Source: SFTJ01 sp045613305 (GTDB lineage: Bacteria > Bacteroidota > Bacteroidia > Bacteroidales > Muribaculaceae). Taken from it: a stretch of 64,000 nt of DNA. Under the pieces are notes generated by a model. That model was not told where the DNA came from. It ran no database searches and saw only the letters and a list, made by a program, of their open reading frames with translations. The first letter of the stretch is position 1, and each line of letters starts with the position of its first letter. Both the position numbers and the translations under genes were made by a program. The stretch lies in contig JAZLAU010000031.1 in NCBI GenBank assembly GCA_045613305.1, positions 53,981 to 117,980 of the forward strand, written 5' to 3'. This document shows, in pieces, positions 1 to 8,824 of this stretch.

Positions 1-58
1 AAGCGAAAAAATGTAAAAATGCCGTAATTATTTTCGGCGTTTAAATCTAATATTGAAA

Positions 59-3000
59 ATGAAGAAGCATCTAATTATTTTGTCGTTATTGGCAGTTGCG
101 TGTGTTGCAAACGGTTTTATGCAATCATTGCAAGCGCAAACTTTGAGTGAAGAATTGGTCGATAAGGCCACTTCTGTTTTAAAGACTACAGTTCCCCCAA
201 AGATGGGCATTGGTAGTGCTAAAGTGGTTAGTGTAGAGGCTGATGAGTCAAATCAGACTCTTACCTTTGATTGCAATAGCGTTTATGCCGATGTTCCTTT
301 TACGGCTGCTACGGTAGAAACCTTGAAGAAGCAATTAAAGGAAGTGTCGGGCGGCAAGTATGCCGATTATAAGGTGAATGTTACAATTAAGGGCGTGGCC
401 ATAGAGAAATATTTGCCTGAAATCGACAAAAAGTTTGCGCGCAAGCCAGGCAATTTTGTTGAAATTCAAGATGCAAATCGCCATTATGGCAAGGGCCTTG
501 ACGGCAATATCATAGCGCTATGGCAAAGCCATGGCTGGTATTTTGAGCCAAAACTCGACCGTTGGGAATGGCAGCGTGCTCGAGTGTGGCAAACTGTAGA
601 AGACTTGTATACTCAGTCGTATGTGATGCCATTTTTGATGCCTATGCTTGAAAATGCTGGTGCTTATGTAATGAGTCCTCGCGAACGCGATGTGCACAAC
701 TTTGAAATCGTTGTCGACAACGATGGCGCAAAGTCGCAATCATCGTATGCGGAAACTGTTAATGGCGAAAAATGGAAGGCAGGAAAAGAAGCAGGTTTTG
801 CTTGGAAGCGTGACCAATATGTGGCTTTCGAAAATCCGTTTGCAGAAGGTTCTTATCGTGAGGTGAAGGCTACAAAGAAGGCCGGTAAGGTTTCGTCGGC
901 GCACTGGAGCGCAACGATGCCTGAAGACGGCGAATATGCTGTGTATGTGTCGTATAAGAGTTTACCAAAGAGTGTGTCTGATGCTACATACACAATCAAT
1001 AGCCTATCGGGAAGCCGCACCATAAAAGTGAATCAGCGCATGGGTGGAGGCACCTGGATTTATTTGGGCCATTACCCGCTAAAGAAAGGCGAAAATAAAG
1101 ACGTGGTAGTGCTAACCAACTTGTCGAAACAGAAGGGTGTAGTGACAGCCGACGCTGTGAAGATAGGTGGCGGTATGGGCAACGTGGCACGTCGCGTAGA
1201 GAAACCTGCCGAAGGCCAAAAGGTGAACTATAGCTACAACCCAGAAATCGATTATCACTATAAATTGAGTAAGTATCCAAGATTTACTGAAGGCTCACGC
1301 TATTGGTTGCAATGGGCAGGTGCTCCAGACTCGGTTTATACAAAATCGAAGTTGTATAACGACTATAATGATGACTATCAAAGCCGTGCTGAGTGGGTTA
1401 ACTGGTTGGCCGGCGGCTCTGAAGTATTGCCAGAACGTGAAGGCTTGAATATTCCGGTTGATTTGTCGTTTGCATTTCATAGCGATGCGGGTACTACGCT
1501 TAACGACAGCATTATAGGTACATTGGGTATTTATATGACTAAGGAATTTGGCGACTATGCCAACGGTACACCAAGAATCTATTCTCGCTTGCTGACAAAT
1601 GCCATCTCTACTCATATTGTGAACGATGTCAGGGCAGAGTTTGAACCAAATTGGACTCGTCGTGGCATGTGGGATAAGTCGTATTATGAAGCAAGAGTGC
1701 CCGAAGTGCCATGTATGCTTCTTGAGTTACTGTCGCACCAGAATTTTGCTGACATGAAATATGGTTTGGACCCATCGTTCCGTTTCACCGTGAGTCGTGC
1801 CATTTACAAAGGTATGCTTGAATTCTTGGCAAATCGTGACGGCCGCGATTATGTGGTGCAACCTCTTCCGGTGAATTCGTTTGCTATAGTTTCAACCGGT
1901 GACAATGCCTTTAAATTGATGTGGAAGCCTACTGCCGATAAGCAAGTGGCAGGTGGAGCGATGCCTACAAAATATATAGTGGAAGAAAGAATAGGCGGTG
2001 GCGCTTTCAAAGAAATTGCAGTGGTAGAAACACCAGAATATGCAGTTACGATAGGCGACAATGAGGTGCATAGCTATAGGATAGTTGCCTTAAATGCCGG
2101 TGGCCGCAGTTTTGCCTCGGAAACTTTGGCTTTAGGCTTGGCTCCAGAATCAAAGGGCATGGTGATGGTGGTTAATGGCTTTACGAGAGTGTCGGCGCCT
2201 GATTGGTTTGAATCGAACCGTCGTGAAGGCCAGTTGGCCGGATTTATCGACAGTAAGGACTCTGGCGTGCCTTACATAAGCGATATTTCATACGTTGGTC
2301 CGCAGTTTGAGTTCCGTCGCAGCGAACCTTGGTATGACGATGATTCGTCGGGATTCGGAGCGAGTGACACAAACTATGAAACAAAGGTGACAGCCGGCAA
2401 CACATTCGACTATGCTTCGGTGCACGGAGAGTCGATTCTTGCGGCAGGCTATAGTTTTGTAAGTGCAAGTGTTAAGTCGGTTGAGGATGGTTTGTCGATG
2501 TCGGCATATCCAGTGGTGGATTTCATTTTTGGCAAGCAGAAAGAGGTTCAGTTGGGTAGCGGAGCAATGCCAAATAGGTATAAGATATTCACCCCAGCAT
2601 TGGTTGAAGCTATTAAGAAATATACATCGGCCGGAGGAAACGTTTTGATGAGCGGTTCGTATGTGGGAGCCGACATTTGGGATAAGACTAATGCTAACGA
2701 AGACGAAAAGACTTTTGCAAAGGAAGTGTTGGGCTACAGATGGCGTATGAGTCAAGCCGAAGCGTCGGGCAAGGTGTATATGCTTGAGACTGCAAATAAG
2801 TGCTTTAAGCGCGGGTGGATAAGTGAGTTTTGCCCAAAACCAAATGAAAAAATCTATAGTGTGGAGTCGCCTGACGGAATCTTGCCAAGTGGCAAGAACG
2901 GTATAACCATCGTGCAATATGCCGACAATAATATGGCGGCTGGTGTTGCATGCGAAATGCAAGGCTATCGCACAGTGGTGATAGGTTTCCCTATCGAAGC

Positions 3001-3067
3001 ATTAAAGTGTGGCGAAAGTCAAAAAACTCTTATGAAATCGGCACTTAATTATTTGATGAACAAGTAG
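59..3067 (+). CDS. Exported Zn-dependent N-acetylmuramoyl-L-alanine amidase with golvesin-like insert
   Basis: A 1002-residue exported protein, predicted to cleave the MurNAc-L-Ala amide bond of peptidoglycan. The signal peptide is at residues 1-27. The Amidase_3 zinc ligands can be followed: His158 in QSHGWYFE, a His near residue 473 in FAFHSDAG, and a Glu in MLLELLSHQ (the usual VETGFxSN position). Between the first and second ligands, about residues 250-385, sits a beta-rich golvesin/xanthan-lyase CBD-like domain (MGGGTWIYLG, VTADAVKIGGG). After the catalytic part come a fibronectin-III-like region (about 615-715) and a C-terminal alpha/beta domain of about 280 residues. Databases often label this family 'xanthan lyase', which the zinc ligands contradict. 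The ATG at 59 is preferred over an in-frame TTG at 53. It is the first of two tandem paralogues at the head of a murein-salvage locus. Confidence 0.8.
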   Translation: MKKHLIILSLLAVACVANGFMQSLQAQTLSEELVDKATSVLKTTVPPKMGIGSAKVVSVEADESNQTLTFDCNSVYADVPFTAATVETLKKQLKEVSGGKYADYKVNVTIKGVAIEKYLPEIDKKFARKPGNFVEIQDANRHYGKGLDGNIIALWQSHGWYFEPKLDRWEWQRARVWQTVEDLYTQSYVMPFLMPMLENAGAYVMSPRERDVHNFEIVVDNDGAKSQSSYAETVNGEKWKAGKEAGFAWKRDQYVAFENPFAEGSYREVKATKKAGKVSSAHWSATMPEDGEYAVYVSYKSLPKSVSDATYTINSLSGSRTIKVNQRMGGGTWIYLGHYPLKKGENKDVVVLTNLSKQKGVVTADAVKIGGGMGNVARRVEKPAEGQKVNYSYNPEIDYHYKLSKYPRFTEGSRYWLQWAGAPDSVYTKSKLYNDYNDDYQSRAEWVNWLAGGSEVLPEREGLNIPVDLSFAFHSDAGTTLNDSIIGTLGIYMTKEFGDYANGTPRIYSRLLTNAISTHIVNDVRAEFEPNWTRRGMWDKSYYEARVPEVPCMLLELLSHQNFADMKYGLDPSFRFTVSRAIYKGMLEFLANRDGRDYVVQPLPVNSFAIVSTGDNAFKLMWKPTADKQVAGGAMPTKYIVEERIGGGAFKEIAVVETPEYAVTIGDNEVHSYRIVALNAGGRSFASETLALGLAPESKGMVMVVNGFTRVSAPDWFESNRREGQLAGFIDSKDSGVPYISDISYVGPQFEFRRSEPWYDDDSSGFGASDTNYETKVTAGNTFDYASVHGESILAAGYSFVSASVKSVEDGLSMSAYPVVDFIFGKQKEVQLGSGAMPNRYKIFTPALVEAIKKYTSAGGNVLMSGSYVGADIWDKTNANEDEKTFAKEVLGYRWRMSQAEASGKVYMLETANKCFKRGWISEFCPKPNEKIYSVESPDGILPSGKNGITIVQYADNNMAAGVACEMQGYRTVVIGFPIEALKCGESQKTLMKSALNYLMNK

Positions 3068-3088
3068 TTGGTGGTTGAAAATAAAGTT

Positions 3089-3128
3089 ACAAGCCCGGTG
3101 TTTTGAAAGAACGCCGGGCTTGTTTTTT
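3089..3128 (+). terminator. Rho-independent terminator after first amidase
   Basis: The arms ACAAGCCCGG and CCGGGCTTGT can pair around a short A/T-rich loop and are followed by TTTTTTG. It lies 22 bases after the stop codon, so the two amidase genes are probably separate transcripts. Confidence 0.85.
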
Positions 3129-3223
3129 GTGCTTAATTATCAAAAAAATGTATTCAAGTATTAAAAAATCTTTATCGCTTAAAAATTAGATGAAATCATG
3201 CTTATTTATACGAAATATTATAT

Positions 3224-3231
3224 TATTTTTG
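3224..3231 (+). promoter_or_regulatory. Bacteroidota -7 box for second amidase
   Basis: TATTTTTG matches the TAnnTTTG consensus 70 bases before the ATG at 3301. A -33 TTTG at the normal distance is not evident, so this is a moderate call. Confidence 0.5.
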
Positions 3232-3300
3232 CAGTAAGGCAAGTCGTGTAAAATACCATAACAAAGGCCTTGAAATTAAGCTTAATTGAAAACTAAACAG

Positions 3301-6300
3301 ATGAAGAATTTTGTATCGTGTCTTGCTGGCGCGGTGATGGCAGGGGCAATAGCGTTGCAGCCTGTGACGATAAGTGCCAAGCAGCTTGATGAAGCAACAT
3401 TGCTTAAGGCAACAGAAGTGTTGGCCCAAAGTGTGCCTGCGAAAATGGGCATAGGTAAAGTTTCGGTTAAAAAAATCGATGCAGATAGTCGACGTAAGGT
3501 GTTGGCAATTAGTTTGAGCGACACTTACGGTGATGTGCCTTTTAGCAAAGCCGACATAGAACTTCTGAAGAAGAATCTTAAGGATGCTGCAGGAAAGAAG
3601 TATTCAAAATATAAGGTTGCTTTAGATATTAACGGCAACGATATATCAAATTACTTGATGGGGTATAGCAAGAAGTATGCCCGCGAAAATGATGAGTTTA
3701 TTACTATTCTTGACGCAAACCACAACTATCAGCAAGGATTAAGCGGAAATGTCATAGCCCTATGGCAGAGCCACGGATGGTATTTCGAGCCAAAGATTAA
3801 TCGCTGGGAATGGCAGCGAGCACGTTTGAATCAGACTGTTGAGGACCTTTACACACAATCGTATGTAATGCCGTTCTTGATGCCTATGCTTGAGAACGCA
3901 GGTGCTTATGTTATGAGTCCACGCGACCGCGACATCCACACATTTGAGGTGCTTGTTGATAATGATGGCGGCAAGGCTCAAGCCACATATGCAGAAGCGA
4001 ATGGCGCAGAATCATGGCAAGCGGGTGAAGGTGCCGGCTTTGCATGGAAAAAAGATTTTTATGTGGATTTTGAAAACCCATTTGCTGAAGGCTCATACCG
4101 AAAGGTGGCAGCAGTGAAGAAGGGTGAAAATAAGTCGGTGGCACGCTGGAGCGTAGAAATGCCAGAAGATGGCGAATATGCTGTGTATGTGTCGTACAAG
4201 ACATTGCCAACAAGTGTTGAAGATGCTGTTTACACTATCAATTACCTTGACGGTAAAAAGACTATTAAGGTTAATCAACGCATGGGTGGCGGCACTTGGA
4301 TATATCTTGGCCATTATCCGTTGAAGAAAGGCGTTAACAGCAACGTTGTGGAACTTTCTAATGAATCGGCTCAAAAGGGTGTAATCACAGCCGATGCAGT
4401 GAAGGTGGGCGGCGGTATGGGTAACATTGCCCGCCGAGTTAAGAAGCCTGAAGAGGGAGAAAAGGTTAAGTACGTGTATGACGAAGAGATAGATTATCCG
4501 TACATGACATCTAACTATCCACGATTCACCGAAGGTTCACGCTATTGGTTGCAATGGGCAGGTGCTCCTGACTCTGTTTACACCAGATCGAAACTTACAA
4601 ATGATTACAACGACGACTACCAAAGTAGAGCAGAATGGGTAAACTGGCTTGCAGGCGGTTCAAAGGTGCTTCCAAAGCGTGCCGGTTTGAACATACCTGT
4701 GGATTTGGCATTTGCCTTCCACACCGATGCCGGAATGACTCCTAATGATAGCATTGTGGGCACATTGGGCATCTACATGAGTCAGCGTTACGGCAAATAT
4801 GCAGATGGTACTCCAAGAGGCTACTCTCGCTTGTTGACAAATGCTATATCGACCAATATATGTAACGATATTCGCGCACACTTTGAACCAGAATGGATGC
4901 GCCGCGGCATGTGGGACAAGTCATACTACGAAGCACGAGTTCCTGAGGTGCCAACTATGCTTCTTGAACTATTGTCGCATCAAAACTTTGCAGATATGCG
5001 CTACGGTTTGGACCCAACATTCCGTTTCGTTGTTAGCCGTGCCATCTATAAGGGTATGCTTGAATTCATAAGCAAGCGCGATGGCCGCGATTATATGGTG
5101 CAACCGTTGCCTGTTAATTCATTTGCGATTACCGACCAGGGTAATGGCAACTATCAGTTGTCATGGAAGCCTACTGAAGACACTCAATGCGATAATGCCA
5201 AGGCAGAACGTTATGTTGTGCTTGAGCGAGTTGGTAAGGGTGCTTTCCGTGAAGTGGCTGTGACAACAGAATTGAAACATGATGTTAAGATTGCCGACAA
5301 CGAAATGCATAGTTTCAAGATTGTGGCTATGAATCAGGGTGGTCGCAGTTTTGACTCAGAAGTGCTTGCTTTGGGCATGGCAAAGGATTCAAAGGGCACA
5401 GTGATGGTGGTTAACGGTTTTACTCGAATCTCGGCTCCTGATTCGTTTGTGATAGGCGAGGGCGACAGTTGTTATGCGGGATTTTTGCATGGCATGGACT
5501 CGGGAGTTCCGTTTAAATACGACATTTCGCACATTGGTGCACAATTTGAATATCGCCGAAACATTCCATGGAAGGACGACGGTACAGCAGGATTTGGCGG
5601 TAGCCATTCGAATTATGAAAAAGACGTGATTGCCGGCAACACATTCGATTACCCATGCGTTCACGGCGAATCGATAATGGAAGCAGGTTATTCGTTTGTT
5701 TCGGCAAGTGTGAAGGCTGTTGAATCGGGAATTTCTTTGAACGGCTACTTTGCAGTAGACATGATTTTCGGTAAACAAAAAGAGATTGTAGTAGGCCGAG
5801 GCGCAGTGCCTAATCGCTATAAGATTTATACACCAGAATTGATGGCTGCGCTGACAGCATACACAGCCCAAGGCGGTAATGTGATGGTGACAGGTGCAAA
5901 TGTGGCAAGCGATGTTTGGGACGGAATCTCATCGGGCGAAACTGAACAAAAATTTGCCAGCGAAGTGCTTGGATACAAGTGGCGTGTGGGGCGTGCGTCA
6001 ACCGATGGCCGAGTTTATACGGTAGCAACTCCTTATAAGCAATTGACATATGGCACAGAATATGTGTTTAGTCACACGCTTAACGACCGTTTGTACTGTG
6101 TGGAATCGCCTGACGGAGTCATAGCAAGTGGCGAAGGTGGTTACACCGTGTTCCGATATGGCGAAAACAATATTCCTGCAGGTATTGCAAACGATAAAGG
6201 AAATTATCGCACAGTGGTGGCAGGTTTCCCATTTGAAACAATAGAATGTCAGTCGAGCCGCAATGTGATGATGAAACAAGTGCTTGACTTCTTCTCGAAG

Positions 6301-6306
6301 AAATAA
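3301..6306 (+). CDS. Second exported golvesin-insert amidase, tandem paralogue
   Basis: A 1001-residue paralogue of the upstream gene with the same architecture throughout: signal peptide (1-27, ending near SAKQ), Zn-amidase segment with His158 in QSHGWYFE, golvesin-like insert, FAFHTDAG, TMLLELLSHQ, fibronectin-like region and C-terminal alpha/beta domain. All putative zinc ligands are kept, so both copies should be active. The two differ mainly in the N-terminal 100 residues and the last 300, which suggests divergence in substrate or partner rather than a recent copy. The ATG at 3301 is chosen over TTG at 3286 because it gives a standard signal peptide. It has its own terminator-bounded promoter region, and the GT2 gene follows after 43 A/T-rich bases. 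Confidence 0.8.
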   Translation: MKNFVSCLAGAVMAGAIALQPVTISAKQLDEATLLKATEVLAQSVPAKMGIGKVSVKKIDADSRRKVLAISLSDTYGDVPFSKADIELLKKNLKDAAGKKYSKYKVALDINGNDISNYLMGYSKKYARENDEFITILDANHNYQQGLSGNVIALWQSHGWYFEPKINRWEWQRARLNQTVEDLYTQSYVMPFLMPMLENAGAYVMSPRDRDIHTFEVLVDNDGGKAQATYAEANGAESWQAGEGAGFAWKKDFYVDFENPFAEGSYRKVAAVKKGENKSVARWSVEMPEDGEYAVYVSYKTLPTSVEDAVYTINYLDGKKTIKVNQRMGGGTWIYLGHYPLKKGVNSNVVELSNESAQKGVITADAVKVGGGMGNIARRVKKPEEGEKVKYVYDEEIDYPYMTSNYPRFTEGSRYWLQWAGAPDSVYTRSKLTNDYNDDYQSRAEWVNWLAGGSKVLPKRAGLNIPVDLAFAFHTDAGMTPNDSIVGTLGIYMSQRYGKYADGTPRGYSRLLTNAISTNICNDIRAHFEPEWMRRGMWDKSYYEARVPEVPTMLLELLSHQNFADMRYGLDPTFRFVVSRAIYKGMLEFISKRDGRDYMVQPLPVNSFAITDQGNGNYQLSWKPTEDTQCDNAKAERYVVLERVGKGAFREVAVTTELKHDVKIADNEMHSFKIVAMNQGGRSFDSEVLALGMAKDSKGTVMVVNGFTRISAPDSFVIGEGDSCYAGFLHGMDSGVPFKYDISHIGAQFEYRRNIPWKDDGTAGFGGSHSNYEKDVIAGNTFDYPCVHGESIMEAGYSFVSASVKAVESGISLNGYFAVDMIFGKQKEIVVGRGAVPNRYKIYTPELMAALTAYTAQGGNVMVTGANVASDVWDGISSGETEQKFASEVLGYKWRVGRASTDGRVYTVATPYKQLTYGTEYVFSHTLNDRLYCVESPDGVIASGEGGYTVFRYGENNIPAGIANDKGNYRTVVAGFPFETIECQSSRNVMMKQVLDFFSKK

Positions 6307-6349
6307 AAAAATAATAATTATAAATATAAATTGACTTAAACAAAAAACT

Positions 6350-7834
6350 ATGGCACAAACAATTAATTGCTTTATCCCATTTGCTGATGCACAACAAGTG
6401 GCTGGTACAGTAGCAGAATTGAAATCTAACCCTTTGGTTAAGAAAATCTACTTGCTTCAACTTGAAGGCGTAGAAGGTAGTGTAGAAGGCTGTGAAGTAA
6501 TCAAAATTGACGGATTGACTTCAAGCAAGACAATGAAGGCGATTGCAGAAAAGGCTGACAGCGACTTCGTCCTTTACTATCAAAAGTATGACAATTTGAA
6601 ATTTGGTCCATTCGCATTGAACCGCATGGTGAAAATTGCAAGTGATACTCTTAGCGGTATGGTTTACGCTGACCACTATAACGGCGACCACTATAGCGAA
6701 GAAGGTTTGCCAACAAGCACCAAGGCTCCAGTTATCGACTACCAATTCGGTAGCCTTCGTGATGACTTCGACTTTGGTTCAGTGCTTCTATTCTGCTCAG
6801 AATGCTATAAGAAGGCAGTTGCAGCAATGAAGGCCGACTATCAATTTGCTGGTCTTTATGACTTGCGCTTGAAGTTGTCGCAATTTGCAGAACTTACTCA
6901 CATCAACGAATTCCTATATAGCGATATCGAACTCGATACTCGTAAGAGCGGCGAAAAGATGTTTGACTATGTTGACCCACGTAACCGTGGCCGTCAAATC
7001 GAAATGGAACAAGCATGTACAGAACACTTGAAGGAAATTGGTGGCTATCTTGAACCAAACTTCAAGCACATTGAATTTACTGAAACCAACTTCCCAGTTG
7101 AAGCAACAGTAATCATCCCAGTTCGTACACGCGAACGCACAATTGCTGACGCTATCAACAGCGCATTGATGCAAAAGTGTGATTTCAAGTTTAATGTGAT
7201 TGTAGTAGACAACTGCTCAACTGACCGCACAACAGAAATCATTAAGGAACAATTTGGCAACAACCCACAAGTTATCCACATGATTGTAGGTGACATAGGT
7301 GTAGGCGCATGCTGGAACCTTGCTGCTCATCACGAACAAGCAGGTAAGTTCTGTGTTCAACTTGACAGCGACGACGTATATGAAGACGAAAACACATTGT
7401 CAACAATGGTTAACGCATTCTACGAACAAAACTGCGCAATGGTGGTAGGTTCATATACATTGACCGACATCAACTGTAACATCATTCCTCCAGGCCTAGT
7501 AGACCACAGAGAATGGACACCAGACAATGGCCGCAACAATGCTCTACGCATTAATGGTCTTGGCGCTCCACGTGCATTCTACACTCCAGTGCTTCGCGAA
7601 GTGAAACTTCCTGCAACTAACTACGGTGAAGACTATGCACTTGGTTTGAACATGTCGCGCATTTACCAAATTGGTCGCGTTTACAAGTCGGTATATTTGT
7701 GCCGTCGTTGGGACGACAACAGCGATGCTGCTCTTGACGTAGAAAAGATGAACCGCAACAACACCTATAAGGACCGTATCCGCACATGGGAGTTGAAGGC
7801 TCGTATTGCTATGAACAAGGCAAACAAGCAATAA
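6350..7834 (+). CDS. Soluble family 2 glycosyltransferase
   Basis: A 494-residue protein with a GT-A fold of family GT2 in its C-terminal half, roughly residues 245-400. That region shows the opening strand ATVIIPVRTRERT, the nucleotide-binding VVDNCSTDRTTE and the metal-binding LDSDDVYEDE. The N-terminal 240 residues look like a second, degenerate Rossmann/GT-like half (YLLQLEGVEG, SDFVLYYQKYDNLKFG). There is no signal peptide and no membrane segment, so it should act in the cytosol. Donor and acceptor cannot be read from the sequence. It lies between the amidases and a DUF4922 gene in a murein-salvage locus, which is odd for a transferase and suggests a role in handling recovered sugars. 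Codon use is strongly biased (AAC, CGT/CGC, GAC), as in highly expressed genes nearby such as murK. Confidence 0.75.
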   Translation: MAQTINCFIPFADAQQVAGTVAELKSNPLVKKIYLLQLEGVEGSVEGCEVIKIDGLTSSKTMKAIAEKADSDFVLYYQKYDNLKFGPFALNRMVKIASDTLSGMVYADHYNGDHYSEEGLPTSTKAPVIDYQFGSLRDDFDFGSVLLFCSECYKKAVAAMKADYQFAGLYDLRLKLSQFAELTHINEFLYSDIELDTRKSGEKMFDYVDPRNRGRQIEMEQACTEHLKEIGGYLEPNFKHIEFTETNFPVEATVIIPVRTRERTIADAINSALMQKCDFKFNVIVVDNCSTDRTTEIIKEQFGNNPQVIHMIVGDIGVGACWNLAAHHEQAGKFCVQLDSDDVYEDENTLSTMVNAFYEQNCAMVVGSYTLTDINCNIIPPGLVDHREWTPDNGRNNALRINGLGAPRAFYTPVLREVKLPATNYGEDYALGLNMSRIYQIGRVYKSVYLCRRWDDNSDAALDVEKMNRNNTYKDRIRTWELKARIAMNKANKQ

Positions 7835-7865
7835 ATTAGAAATTTAAGGTATTCTCGGCAAGGAG

Positions 7866-8810
7866 ATGAAGAGTATCGTCAAAGACGATGTTGAGGCGTT
7901 TTTTCAGTTGCAGATGCAATCGTGGCCGCAAATCAGGGAGCGATATGACACCCTGAAGCAGTCGAAAGTGAAAATGCTTAAAGTGGGTGATGCAAATATT
8001 CGCTTGCAATATAATGCGGGCCGCATTACCTCTACAACAGCCAAGATTGATGCCGCTTCAGTGAAAGAGAGGGCTTGCTTCTTATGTGACGAAAATCGTC
8101 CGTCGGAGCAGTTGGACATTGTGTGGAACGCCAACTATAAATTGCTGGTAAATCCCTTCCCAATCTTTCCGAAGCATCTCACCATTCCTTGCGTTCAACA
8201 CACTGCACAAGCCATCAGTCGCCGAATAGGCGACATGATGGCGTTGGCGCAGATATTGGAGGATTACGAATTGTTTTATAACGGTCCGAATTGTGGAGCA
8301 TCGGCTCCCGACCATATGCATTTTCAGGCTGGGCTTAAAGGTTATATGCCATTTGTGTCAGATATGGAAAATGCGGCTAAGCAAGAGGTGTTGAAAAAGG
8401 ATAATGCGGCACTGAGTTTAGTGAGCGGTTTGGAACGGATAGCGTTTGTAATCGATGCTGATGATGTGAAATCGGGGACTGAAATGTTTGAACTGCTCTA
8501 CAGACATCTGCCGATTTCTGACGGAGAATACGAACCTAAAATCAATTTGCTTTGCCAATATGATGGAAATCGATGGAAAATCATAGTGTTTCCACGAAGT
8601 AAGCACCGCCCCAAGTGTTATTGGGCATCGGGTGACGAACAAATATTGGTGTCGCCGGCATCGGTCGATATGGGCGGATTGATAGCATTGCCGCGAGAGG
8701 CTGATTTTGAAAAATTGAAGCCGGAAGATATAACTCAAATTTATAAAGAGGTGAGTATCTCGCTACGCGATGCGCAAACTATAGTAAACAGAATTGTAAT
8801 GAGTCTTTAA
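7866..8810 (+). CDS. DUF4922 protein, HIT-like nucleotidyltransferase/phosphorylase candidate
   Basis: A 314-residue cytosolic protein. It resembles the DUF4922 family, which is distantly related to ATP adenylyltransferase and plant/animal GDP-hexose phosphorylase (VTC2-like) enzymes of the HIT superfamily. Visible marks are a CxxC at Cys71/Cys74 (ACFLCDENRP), a sugar/phosphate-binding segment around LVNPFPIFPKHLTIP, and His150-Met-His152-Phe-Gln154, which corresponds to the HxHxQ nucleotidylation site. The expected chemistry would be transfer or phosphorolysis of a nucleotidyl group on a sugar-1-phosphate; the true substrate is unknown. A purine-rich AAGGAG directly abuts the ATG, too close to be a normal ribosome site. 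The next gene starts 14 bases after its stop, indicating one transcript with the SpoIID-domain gene. Confidence 0.65.
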   Translation: MKSIVKDDVEAFFQLQMQSWPQIRERYDTLKQSKVKMLKVGDANIRLQYNAGRITSTTAKIDAASVKERACFLCDENRPSEQLDIVWNANYKLLVNPFPIFPKHLTIPCVQHTAQAISRRIGDMMALAQILEDYELFYNGPNCGASAPDHMHFQAGLKGYMPFVSDMENAAKQEVLKKDNAALSLVSGLERIAFVIDADDVKSGTEMFELLYRHLPISDGEYEPKINLLCQYDGNRWKIIVFPRSKHRPKCYWASGDEQILVSPASVDMGGLIALPREADFEKLKPEDITQIYKEVSISLRDAQTIVNRIVMSL

Positions 8811-8824
8811 ATCAAAGTACATAT

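Noticed and set aside
2288..2962. 224-residue minus-strand open frame within the first amidase gene
   Set aside because: It lies fully inside a well-supported coding gene, has Cys/His/Ile-rich composition typical of antisense shadow frames, and a matching shadow (5389-5871) appears in the paralogue.
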